Assembly: GCF_014697575.1 (NCBI RefSeq)
Contig: NZ_JACJSC010000005.1
Location: 204,392-268,391, forward strand
Direction: 5' to 3'
Source of the DNA: Planktothrix sp. FACHB-1365
GTDB lineage: Bacteria; Cyanobacteriota; Cyanobacteriia; Cyanobacteriales; Microcoleaceae
Length of the DNA: 64,000 nt
Shown: positions 55,864 through 63,483 of the stretch, in pieces
How the letters are laid out: each line of letters starts with the position of its first letter
Position numbering within the stretch: the stretch's first letter is position 1
The notes under the pieces: generated by a model
The model's input: the letters and a program-made list of their open reading frames with translations, nothing else
Told to the model about the DNA's origin: nothing
Database searches by the model: none
Translations under genes and position numbers: made by a program

Positions 55864-56255
55864 ATTTTTTAGTCGATCATAATTTGAGAGGACACGCCGT
55901 ACTTCTCTCAGGTAGTATTTTAAATAGTGGCTGGCTAGATTGGGTACTGATTCGATTTATCACCTTTGATGAAATAGGCTTACCAATCAATAGTGATGAT
56001 CGGGTAGTTTGGCGGTTAGCTCAATCAAACCAGATGATTCTATTGACCGCAAATCGGAGTATGAAGGGTGATAACTCTCTCGAACAAGTGATGCGCGAGG
56101 AAATAACTTCTACATCATTCCCCGTGATTACTATTAGTGATGCTGATCGCTTGTTGAATGATTTTGAATATCGGGAACGTTGTGCAATTCGTCTGGTTTA
56201 AATTGTGCTTGATATTAATACTTATATGGGTGTAAGTCGGCTTTTTATCCCCTGA
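55860..56255 (+). pseudogene. Decayed second PIN-like toxin copy
   Basis: The frame from a CTG at 55860 reads LNFLVDHNLRGHAVLLSGSI, aligning with MIFLIDHNIEGQ of the intact copy. The usual ATG of the ATGA overlap is CTG here. An in-frame TAA at 56199-56201 ends the frame at CAIRLV. Past this stop, IVLDINTYMGVSRLFIP still matches the intact toxin's end. The copy therefore has a lost start and a premature stop. Translation from CTG or TTG could still give a truncated protein. Confidence 0.75.
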
Positions 56256-56343
56256 AGTAGGGTAGAGGTTTTTGAAGAAGTGTGATCGCTTCTTTTATAT
56301 CAATAACAGCGATCGCTCTAGGATTAATATTTTCTGGTTTCTA

Positions 56344-56461
56344 ATATGAAATCCCTAAATGTTTGCTACAAATTCCCCCCCCTGTAGAGACTAGCCATGC
56401 TTAGTCTCTACAGGGGGGGTTAGAGGGAATCATCTGTAGCATCTATAATGGGATTTCATAT
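56344..56461. repeat. 118-bp nested palindromic element
   Basis: ATATGAAATCCC (56344-56355) and GGGATTTCATAT (56450-56461) are exact inverted ends. Inside, CCCCCCCTGTAGAGACTA pairs with TAGTCTCTACAGGGGGGG. The inner GTAGAGAC palindrome is shared with the element in the glutamate synthase gene. This looks like a MITE or a nested pair of repeats. Nearby, GGGTGGC/GCCACC near 56487 is a further small hairpin. Confidence 0.8.
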
Positions 56462-56537
56462 AAGTTCTACCTAGAAACAATATTCGGGTGGCTCTGCCAC
56501 CTAAAACCAGAGGCTCTATCTCTGAGCAGACATTTAA

Positions 56538-57437
56538 TTATACCTGCCTACTTAACACCCAAGACCGAATGATAGTATTGACTTGTTCAGGAACTTCATC
56601 ATGGGGACAATGACCCGCTTTGAGAAAATATTCCTGTAATTGAGGATAATATTGATGAAACTTGCGGCTGCGTTCTCGACAATTCATCCAGGGATCACCT
56701 TCTCCCCAAATTAACAATAGAGGACAGCTTAACTGATTTAACAATACATCCACTTTTTCCCCTTGAGGACTTTTGAACACCGACGCAAACACCTGCGCCG
56801 CGCCGGGATCACAGGAGGGACGATAAATTTCTTCTACTAATTGATCCGTAACCGCATTGGGATCAAGATAAACTTTCAATAGGGTTTTACGAATTATAGA
56901 ACGGCGTCTTGTCCATTGAAAAATTAAAAAACTCACCCAATCTTGACGAAATAGCGATCGCATCGTTTGAGACACCATTTTTTTCCATAAAGGAAGTTCA
57001 GGACGGGGATCAGTCTCCGTAAATGGCCCCGCACTGTTGAGTAAAATCACACCTTTAGCCGTTGATGGACATTGGGACGCAACACAGAGAGACCCATACC
57101 CCCCCAGGGAATTTCCGGCTAAAATCACAGGCTGACCGATCACCTCTGTAATAAAGTCCTGAAGCTGATCTCGCCAAAGCTGACCACTATATTCTCCGTT
57201 GGGTTTTCCAGACCGACCAAACCCTAATAAATCAATCGCCCAGACTTCAAAATCCGATTGTAACCCTTGTATATTTTTACGCCAGTGATCCGTAGATGCC
57301 CCAAACCCATGAACCAGCAGCAGGGGGGGACGTTGGGGGTAGCGTTCTCCCGCACGGACATAGTAAATCAATTGATCCCGCCATTGCCAATATTGTCCGG
57401 GGATCACGTCAGAGGGGAGTGTTGGGGTTGTGATCAT
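56538..57437 (-). CDS. Alpha/beta hydrolase
   Basis: A 299-residue alpha/beta hydrolase. The oxyanion HG motif is LLLVHGFGASTDHWR. The nucleophilic Ser is in VILAGNSLGGYGS. The catalytic His is in AGHCPHDEVPEQVN, with an Asp likely in LIWGEGDPWMN. The substrate is unknown. Homologues in cyanobacteria are often annotated as chlorophyll-related hydrolases without proof. Confidence 0.85.
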   Translation of the reverse strand: MITTPTLPSDVIPGQYWQWRDQLIYYVRAGERYPQRPPLLLVHGFGASTDHWRKNIQGLQSDFEVWAIDLLGFGRSGKPNGEYSGQLWRDQLQDFITEVIGQPVILAGNSLGGYGSLCVASQCPSTAKGVILLNSAGPFTETDPRPELPLWKKMVSQTMRSLFRQDWVSFLIFQWTRRRSIIRKTLLKVYLDPNAVTDQLVEEIYRPSCDPGAAQVFASVFKSPQGEKVDVLLNQLSCPLLLIWGEGDPWMNCRERSRKFHQYYPQLQEYFLKAGHCPHDEVPEQVNTIIRSWVLSRQV

Positions 57438-57800
57438 GTTGCTTTATAAAGGAATATTAAGTTACATTAATAATATTAACAAAAACCAGAGAAGCGGAAT
57501 TGACTCTTTAGTCTTCTGTATCAATAGCTACTAATTTTTATTCTTTAGATAAACACAGAAGAGTTATTTTGTCATTCTCATCAACACTGCAATCTAAGTC
57601 TTCTCTTGGCTTGTTTTCTTCAAAATCCCTTGATTTCTCTAGGGTTTAGCTTGCTTGTAATTCATTTATAATACAAAAATATACACTATTTTTCAAAATT
57701 AATTGTGTTTTTTCTTATTCTTTTGGTAATCTAATGAATGAACGGGTACTCACGCTCACCCACTCAGATTAAATTCCATAGCAGGAGAGAATTTACAACT
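57438..57800. other. AT-rich promoter region upstream of the anti-sigma factor gene
   Basis: No gene is seen. A TATAAT box at 57668-57673 with TTTAGC 17 bp upstream is a plausible promoter for the leader ORF and the anti-sigma-type gene. The rest is AT-rich. Confidence 0.4.
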
Positions 57801-57851
57801 ATGCAGGGTGTGAGGTTTATCCACCACGTTGCCAGGGAGTTTTCCGTGTGA
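57801..57851 (+). CDS. Short leader ORF overlapping the anti-sigma factor gene
   Basis: A 16-codon frame MQGVRFIHHVAREFSV ends at TGA 57849-57851, overlapping the GTG start (57848) of the next gene. AGGAGAG lies 11 bp before its ATG. This arrangement could couple translation of the two frames. It may only be a chance frame. Confidence 0.4.
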   Translation: MQGVRFIHHVAREFSV

Positions 57852-58321
57852 TTGCTTTAACATCGCGTCCGGTTAAACGAAACTGGGTCACTATTAGCTT
57901 TGCTTCTACGTTGTATCTCTGTCCAATTTTGGACTTGCTTCTGGCTGACATTCCAGACCTGTTGCAAGCCGAAATTCGCCTGGGACTACAAGAAGCACTT
58001 GTGAATGCTGCCAAGCATGGCAACAAGCTAGACCCCAGTAAAACAGTCGTCGTCCGCTTTAGTCTAATTCAAGATCATTGCTGGTGGATTATATCAGATC
58101 AGGGTTGTGGTTTTAAACCGCCTTGTCAATGCCAATTACAGGACGAGGTTGATTATGAACCCGAAATCCAAGATTCTGATTTACCCCATGACGAACACGA
58201 ATGTGGACGAGGGTTGTATATTCTTTATCAAATTTTTGATCGTGTGCAATGGAATCGAACGGGAACGGAACTCACGTTATGCAAGAAAATGATAACACCC
58301 TATGAACAACAGGATTGGTAA
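57848..58321 (+). CDS. Anti-sigma regulatory factor (RsbW-like HATPase)
   Basis: A 157-residue GHKL-type ATPase of the serine kinase class: LGLQEALVNAAKHGNKLDPS is the N box, SDQGCGFKPP the G1 box and ECGRGLYILYQIFDRV the G2 box. It probably phosphorylates an anti-anti-sigma factor or binds a sigma factor. No partner is adjacent. Start codon is GTG 57848, set by similarity (MIALTSRPVKRNWVTISFAS) and coupled to a 16-codon leader ORF. Confidence 0.85.
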   Translation: MIALTSRPVKRNWVTISFASTLYLCPILDLLLADIPDLLQAEIRLGLQEALVNAAKHGNKLDPSKTVVVRFSLIQDHCWWIISDQGCGFKPPCQCQLQDEVDYEPEIQDSDLPHDEHECGRGLYILYQIFDRVQWNRTGTELTLCKKMITPYEQQDW

Positions 58322-58438
58322 CAGGTTTTAGACCTTAAAATCAGTCACAATAACCTTGTTCATCGCAAGTTTAGATCTCACCTGGATTTTAATGGTCTTT
58401 GTGTTTTTATGTCCAATCTTAGAGGACGTTGGTGAGGC

Positions 58439-58762
58439 TTACGACCGCTTTTTGGAAGTTGTTCCATGGGTGGGACAAGGAGGGGCTGTAATCTTGCGTT
58501 CTAGCCAGCCAACCGCTTGATTTAACCGAGGGATCACTTCTTGTGGCTGATTTTTGAGTAAAAAGACTAAGGCGGCGGCTAAATGTTCCCCAGCGCGAGC
58601 ATTGCAATTTGACTTGAGGCGGTGCCAGTCTCGTTCGGGGATGGCTAATCGTTCTGCTAGGGCTTGAGCGAGTTCGAGTGTGCTATACTCGCTGAGACTA
58701 GCTGTGCGGGGACTCATCTGAGGGTCTGAAAGGTCTGGAGTTTGGGAATGGAGGTTAGTCAT
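58439..58762 (-). CDS. Conserved cyanobacterial protein of unknown function
   Basis: A 107-residue protein with a helical core: SEYSTLELAQALAERLAIPE, then HLAAALVFLLKNQPQEVIPR, then QAVGWLERKITAPPCPTHG. It resembles a small cyanobacterial family that I cannot name with confidence (perhaps DUF6439). It is divergent from the coiled-coil gene. No catalytic motif is seen. Confidence 0.6.
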   Translation of the reverse strand: MTNLHSQTPDLSDPQMSPRTASLSEYSTLELAQALAERLAIPERDWHRLKSNCNARAGEHLAAALVFLLKNQPQEVIPRLNQAVGWLERKITAPPCPTHGTTSKKRS

Positions 58763-58805
58763 AAGGATAATTTTAATGGCGGGGTGAATTCGGTCTTGTA
58801 TTATT

Positions 58806-59192
58806 ATGCCAAGTCAATCATCATCTCAACCACCCTCACCGAATAATTTGACTGAGGATGGAAATCAAGACATTGAACAGGGGTTAGCAGAGGTTGAACA
58901 ATCTCTGATAGATCTTAAAGCACGATTAACCCAAATTCAACAAGATCAACAACGTCAAATAGAATTAAAGAACCGCATTGATGAAGTGATTCCTCAAATT
59001 CGTCAAACTAAGTCGCAACAATTGAAAGACGAATTAAAACAGTTAAAAACCCAGTTAGAAACCCTAGATTTTAATTTAGAAAGTCGTTTGGTCACTTGGG
59101 GAAGTTTCAAGGAACCTTTTTGGCAAGCCGTTCGTTTTGGGGGGTTAGGAATTGTGATTGGTTGGGTCTTAAAATCTTGTTCAGGGGGTTAA
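58806..59192 (+). CDS. Small coiled-coil protein with C-terminal membrane segment
   Basis: A 128-residue protein: a coiled coil (LAEVEQSLIDLKARLTQIQQ and LKDELKQLKTQLETLDFNLE) then a conserved WGSFKEPFWQAVRFGGLGIV and a hydrophobic tail ending WVLKSCSGG. This fits a tail-anchored protein. No function known. The gene ends 11 bp before the tRNA fragment that marks the element boundary. Confidence 0.65.
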   Translation: MPSQSSSQPPSPNNLTEDGNQDIEQGLAEVEQSLIDLKARLTQIQQDQQRQIELKNRIDEVIPQIRQTKSQQLKDELKQLKTQLETLDFNLESRLVTWGSFKEPFWQAVRFGGLGIVIGWVLKSCSGG

Positions 59193-59202
59193 TAAATTTA
59201 AA

Positions 59203-59232
59203 AGCTGCTTATCGGACTTGAACCGACGGTCT
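59203..59232 (-). other. 3' tRNA fragment, probable attachment site (attL)
   Basis: On the minus strand, CTAGACCGTCGGTTCAAGTC followed by CGATAAGCAGC is the T-arm and 3' acceptor strand of a tRNA: GTCGG-TTCAAGT-CCGAT stem-loop plus AAGCAGC. No D-arm, anticodon arm or 5' acceptor (GCTGCTT) follows upstream. It sits 72 bp before a tyrosine recombinase gene. A tRNA 3' end at this place is the usual left boundary of an integrated element, with the intact tRNA at the far end. Confidence 0.75.
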
Positions 59233-59266
59233 AGGCTGAAACCCCTATAACTGCGTTACTTAAGGT

Positions 59267-59300
59267 TACTCATCTAAACCGCCTATATAAAGGATGAGTA
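59267..59300. promoter_or_regulatory. Inverted repeat upstream of the recombinase gene
   Basis: TACTCATC (59267-59274) and GATGAGTA (59293-59300) form an 8-bp dyad that ends 4 bp before the recombinase ATG. It may be an operator or a recombinase-binding arm site. TATATAAAG between the arms could be a -10 element. Confidence 0.4.
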
Positions 59301-59304
59301 GAAA

Positions 59305-60690
59305 ATGAGTAACAGTGCATACAGTAATTACGGTGACTTGTTAGCGTTCTATAATCGCAAAAGGAAGGAATGCCCTAGAGGGGTAAGTCTGAAGCTTCAG
59401 GACAGAAAACATCTACTGCTACAGTTCACCTTTCCTGATACGGGTAAACGGTCATCCAAAACCTGTGGGGTACAGTTTACAGAAGAGGGAGTAATTCAAG
59501 CTGTAAGCAAGTCACACCGAGTAAGCAACGCTCTACAGTCCTGTAAAACATCATCTGAATTTTGGACATGGTACGACAAAGAGATATTAAACAAGAATGA
59601 AATAAAAAACGATTTAATTACATATAGAGATATCTTTGAAAAACTAGAAAACAAGTTTTGGAATGATAGAAACAAAAATACTAAACGTAAACGCTCTAAG
59701 GATATCCCTAACGATGTAGCCACATATAACCGTTATTACGGAATAGTTTTTAATAAATTTACTAACTGGGATAAATACCCAGAATGGGAAGAATTAAAAA
59801 ATATATTATTTAGTTGGAACCAAGGAACTAAGATGTTTAAAGATGCGTATCACGTTATAAGTACAATAATAAAAAGTATTCCTAACAATCAATTGTTACT
59901 GGAAAAATTAAATAATATTGACCCTACACAGTTAGAGTTTAAAGAAAAACAATCAATAAGTTTAGATGAGTTTTTAAGTTGGTATGATGACTGTATTGGC
60001 AGTATTGAAACATTAGAAAGACAATGTGATAAAGACGTTAAAAAATCATGGCTATGGGTTTGTGCTATGTGTGTTTTATACGGCTTAAGACCGTCAGAAA
60101 TTGCAGCGATAAAAAATTTAACTGAATCAATCATTGTTGATGGAGTAACTATTCCAGCGTTGAACGATATAAACAACAAAGACCTGTTAATATACTTAGG
60201 TGAAAAAACTTACTTTGATACTACAACTAAGACAGGTACAAGGATATGCAGTCCGATGATTGCAGACAAGGAATTGATTAATAAATTAAGAATTCAACAC
60301 CCTAAACTACCAAGTTATAAACCGGATAACAATGCTAAGTTAGATAATATATCTAATGGTTTTTCACGGGTATTTAGAAAGAAACTAATAAGTTATAATT
60401 GTCCCGTTACTCAAGCTTATGCGTTCAGGCATTTATCTAATCAACTAGGTGAAAAGTACGGTATTCCACAAGAAATCAGAGCTAGGATGTTAGGTCATTC
60501 TGTAGCAGTCAATGAGAGTGCTTACAAGCAACGCAATAACACTCGCACAACAATTGACTTACTTACTAATCACTCAAGGCTACCGTTAAGTTTAGATACT
60601 GCTAAACAACAGCTTGAGTCATCTGGTTTTAACCTTAGTGATCCATCGGTTAAAGCAATGTTACGGATTATCTATCAGTTAGATAATTAA
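59305..60690 (+). CDS. Tyrosine-type site-specific recombinase (integrase)
   Basis: A 461-residue integrase. The catalytic domain has the first Arg in YGLRPSEIAAIKN, the Lys in DTTTKTGTR, the second Arg in AYAFRHLSNQLGE, His in RMLGHSVAVNES and the nucleophilic Tyr in ESAYKQR. The first His of the usual HxxR motif is replaced by Tyr (YAFR). The N-terminal half is a core-binding region. It lies beside a tRNA fragment and transcribes into the element, so it probably catalyses integration at the tRNA gene. Its codon and base use is AT-richer than its neighbours. Confidence 0.85.
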   Translation: MSNSAYSNYGDLLAFYNRKRKECPRGVSLKLQDRKHLLLQFTFPDTGKRSSKTCGVQFTEEGVIQAVSKSHRVSNALQSCKTSSEFWTWYDKEILNKNEIKNDLITYRDIFEKLENKFWNDRNKNTKRKRSKDIPNDVATYNRYYGIVFNKFTNWDKYPEWEELKNILFSWNQGTKMFKDAYHVISTIIKSIPNNQLLLEKLNNIDPTQLEFKEKQSISLDEFLSWYDDCIGSIETLERQCDKDVKKSWLWVCAMCVLYGLRPSEIAAIKNLTESIIVDGVTIPALNDINNKDLLIYLGEKTYFDTTTKTGTRICSPMIADKELINKLRIQHPKLPSYKPDNNAKLDNISNGFSRVFRKKLISYNCPVTQAYAFRHLSNQLGEKYGIPQEIRARMLGHSVAVNESAYKQRNNTRTTIDLLTNHSRLPLSLDTAKQQLESSGFNLSDPSVKAMLRIIYQLDN

Positions 60691-60725
60691 CGGATAACAT
60701 TCTATCAGTGTAACAGTGAATCAGA

Positions 60726-60752
60726 AGGGGGGTTAGTTCCCCCTTTATTTTT
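60726..60752. terminator. Terminator between convergent integrase and primase genes
   Basis: AAGGGGGG and CCCCCTT form a hairpin, followed by TATTTTTG. It lies 35 bp past the integrase stop and just before the end of the primase-helicase gene on the other strand. Confidence 0.85.
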
Positions 60753-60755
60753 GTG

Positions 60756-63110
60756 TCAACCCTGATAATGTTCTATATCGTGGGAGTACATATCATTCCT
60801 CAATCCCGTGACATTGGCATTCTCCCACTCAATTGTGTAGATACCCTTAACCCCGTTCGGTTTCTCAACCTCTACAACTATCCCAAAGCGTTTGTTATCC
60901 CCAATAGTCTTAGGGTATACCTCTATTACCCTATCCCCTACCTGAAAATTATCAGGTCTGTTTTCTATAGTTTTAGAGTCTTGAGAATTTTGCTGTGTAG
61001 GTTGTGTAGGCTGTGTATCTCCCTCTGTATCAGGGTTATAGCTTACACAGTCATCTACACAGCTATCGGGGGGTTGTGTAACGTCTTCTGGGGTAGGTTC
61101 AGGTTCAGGGGTTGTGACTACTACAGGACGCTTGTAACCCCGTCTACGCTTGCCGTCATCCCCTTTAATCCCCTCACACTTGACCCATTTGAGTTGAGTC
61201 ATGATGTCCGATACTTCGCTCTGAGCGCGTTTGGCTTGACTAAGGTTTTCTTTTTCAACTCCCATCAGGGTTAACAATTCCTCAGTAGTTACAGAGACCT
61301 TACCCTCTAAGTAGTCTTCAAAATCTTCTAACCAAGGGGACACACTAGAAAACACTTCATTATTAGCATCAGACTGTTTCTGTTCATCAGAGTTTAGATG
61401 CCACGTTTCACCGTTTTTATAAGCTTCTACCGTAGCACCCCATATCGCGTCACGCTCTTGTTTAAGAGTCTCAACAGGGATCTCTCTCATAACAGGAATA
61501 AACCAAAAACGACGGCTTCCCGTTGGGTCACGAAGTACGTCTAATTTATTCGTTGAACCGACAATAATCCCCATGCGTGGCATGAGTTTTGTCCTAGCAC
61601 CGTAAGGCATTCTGATTCTGTCTGATGACGTTGTTAAAAACCCTTTAATTTTACTGATGTCTGATTTACTAAAAATGTTTTCTAGTTCAGCCCATTCTGT
61701 TAGCCATGCCGTGTGAAGTTTCATTGTCTCTTCTTTATCGGGTGAACCCATGTCATCACAAAGCCAATCATCACTCGCTAAGACTTTAAAGAAAGTTGAC
61801 TTCCCTACCCCTTGACCCCCTTGTAAAATCAAGGCGGTATCTACTTTACAACCGGGTTCATAAACCCTTGCTACCGCAGCGATTAAAGTCTTTCTGATAA
61901 ATGTTTGACATAATGGATTATTGGTTCCAAAATATCGTTTAGCAAGGTTGTCAAGGATGGAAATATCAGAGTGTTTTTCATGGCATTGATTGAGATAATC
62001 TCTGATAGGATGATAAGAATTTTCCTCGGCAATTTTAACGATAATAGATTTAAAATCCTTCTCAGAGCATCCCTTCAATTCAAGTTTAAATTGTAAAGCT
62101 AATTCAAGTTTGAAGTCGTCAAAGTCACGAGGTTTACCGTTAAACTCAATCTCTTTTGTTAACTCATTAAACTTAATTTTATCTCCTACGACTAATTTAA
62201 CTTGAGTGTATTGAGTTTCTAATTTGGTAGTCTTAGGGGGTAACTCGTCATCTGCATTAATCCCTTCTGTTTTTAATTGTTCATTAACTCTAATTAACCA
62301 GTTAGCGATGGGTTCAGCACGTCTTAGAACGTTTTGTCTAAAAGCGTCAGCCCCGTGTTTTTGGATATAGTCACCTATACCCTTGTCACTACCATCGGGT
62401 GTCATAGTCCAGAGTCCAGTTATGTTGTAGATCGGTGTGTCTTCAAACAACTGTAACTGTTTTACTAAGGGTTTTTGTGCATTAATTACATTTCTGTTAC
62501 TCACACTGTCAGCATCAAAACCGACAATGAAACCAAAACCTAACGCTACAAAATATCGTAACGTCGGAACTAAAAATCGTTTACCTTCTGGATCGCGTTT
62601 ACTCCCCGTTAACCCGTTCTCAACACCCGTTAACGCTATTGTAGGGAAGCCGTGAGATGTAGCGATTAAGGCGTCAATAAACCCTTCTGTAATGAGAATG
62701 TAGAATCGGTCATCAATAGACCAACAATGCTTTTTAAGCTCATCTCCATGAAGCCAGAAGTTAGGGTATTCAGGATGATTGGGTAACATTGCGTCAATCT
62801 CACAACCAAACGGGGTGACGTACTTGATAGTCCGTTCTGTACCGTCCGCTCTTTTCTCTACTTTTGGATCGTTCGGTCTAACCTGATTCTGTAGACTAGG
62901 TAACGCTGACTTTAACAGAATGCCATCGGACGGTGCGCTAAAACCCATCTCTTTAGCTTCTTTCTGGGTGATACTCTCAAAGTTAGCTTTTACCCACTTA
63001 GCAGGTAGGTTACGCTCATCAAATAGATAGTCAAGATGTTCGGAAGTAAGAATATCTTTTTTAGCTTTTTCTTGTTGCGTATTTTGGTGAGTTGTACTAT
63101 AATTAATCAT
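60756..63110 (-). CDS. DUF3854/VirE-type primase-helicase
   Basis: A 784-residue replication protein. The N-terminal part has a TOPRIM-like DUF3854 fold: YILITEGFIDALIATSHGFP and FGFIVGFDADSVSNRN. The central ATPase (virulence-associated E family) has Walker A LQGGQGVGKSTFFKV, Walker B LTEWAELENIF and the sensor VGSTNKLDVLRDPTGSRRFW. The C-terminal 130 residues are Pro/Thr-rich (PEPEPTPEDVTQPPDS) and then end in a small KOW-like domain (VGDRVIEVYPK). Such proteins replicate integrated elements and plasmids. Confidence 0.85.
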   Translation of the reverse strand: MINYSTTHQNTQQEKAKKDILTSEHLDYLFDERNLPAKWVKANFESITQKEAKEMGFSAPSDGILLKSALPSLQNQVRPNDPKVEKRADGTERTIKYVTPFGCEIDAMLPNHPEYPNFWLHGDELKKHCWSIDDRFYILITEGFIDALIATSHGFPTIALTGVENGLTGSKRDPEGKRFLVPTLRYFVALGFGFIVGFDADSVSNRNVINAQKPLVKQLQLFEDTPIYNITGLWTMTPDGSDKGIGDYIQKHGADAFRQNVLRRAEPIANWLIRVNEQLKTEGINADDELPPKTTKLETQYTQVKLVVGDKIKFNELTKEIEFNGKPRDFDDFKLELALQFKLELKGCSEKDFKSIIVKIAEENSYHPIRDYLNQCHEKHSDISILDNLAKRYFGTNNPLCQTFIRKTLIAAVARVYEPGCKVDTALILQGGQGVGKSTFFKVLASDDWLCDDMGSPDKEETMKLHTAWLTEWAELENIFSKSDISKIKGFLTTSSDRIRMPYGARTKLMPRMGIIVGSTNKLDVLRDPTGSRRFWFIPVMREIPVETLKQERDAIWGATVEAYKNGETWHLNSDEQKQSDANNEVFSSVSPWLEDFEDYLEGKVSVTTEELLTLMGVEKENLSQAKRAQSEVSDIMTQLKWVKCEGIKGDDGKRRRGYKRPVVVTTPEPEPTPEDVTQPPDSCVDDCVSYNPDTEGDTQPTQPTQQNSQDSKTIENRPDNFQVGDRVIEVYPKTIGDNKRFGIVVEVEKPNGVKGIYTIEWENANVTGLRNDMYSHDIEHYQG

Positions 63111-63483
63111 AACGATATTTGTCCTGTGTTTTTATGTGAATTTTTATTCATACCTAAGAGGTAACTTTAATAGGGTTGCCTCTTTTTGCGTTTGTAGATA
63201 CTACTTTCAGAAGATAGCATACCTATCGAGAAAATTTCAGCAAGAAAAATATTTATTTTTGAACAGGAAACCCTAGGGTTTCCGTTTTAATTTCTGCTTT
63301 CGGTACAGGACGGGAACTTACGGAACGATAACGGAAACCTTTAATGTTTCCTACTAGAGTCTTATTAACCCTACCTGTTACCAGGTTTAAATTATTCATC
63401 GGGTAATTACGGTATTCTTTGAGGGAATAACCCGTTAACGGATTTTAGTAAAAAACTAATTAACGGGTTTTAGTAAAAAAGGA
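63111..63483. other. Intergenic region of the element with palindromes
   Basis: No gene is seen. A perfect 18-bp palindrome GGAAACCCTAGGGTTTCC lies at 63266-63283. TTAACGG(A/G)TTTTAGTAAAAAA occurs twice near 63434-63478. Several GGAAAC repeats and an ACCTG/CAGGT dyad lie between. This could be the operator or replication origin of the element. Confidence 0.5.

Noticed and set aside
59204..59285. Complete tRNA gene at the recombinase
   Set aside because: Only T-arm and 3' acceptor can be drawn. No D-arm, anticodon arm or 5' acceptor strand match.
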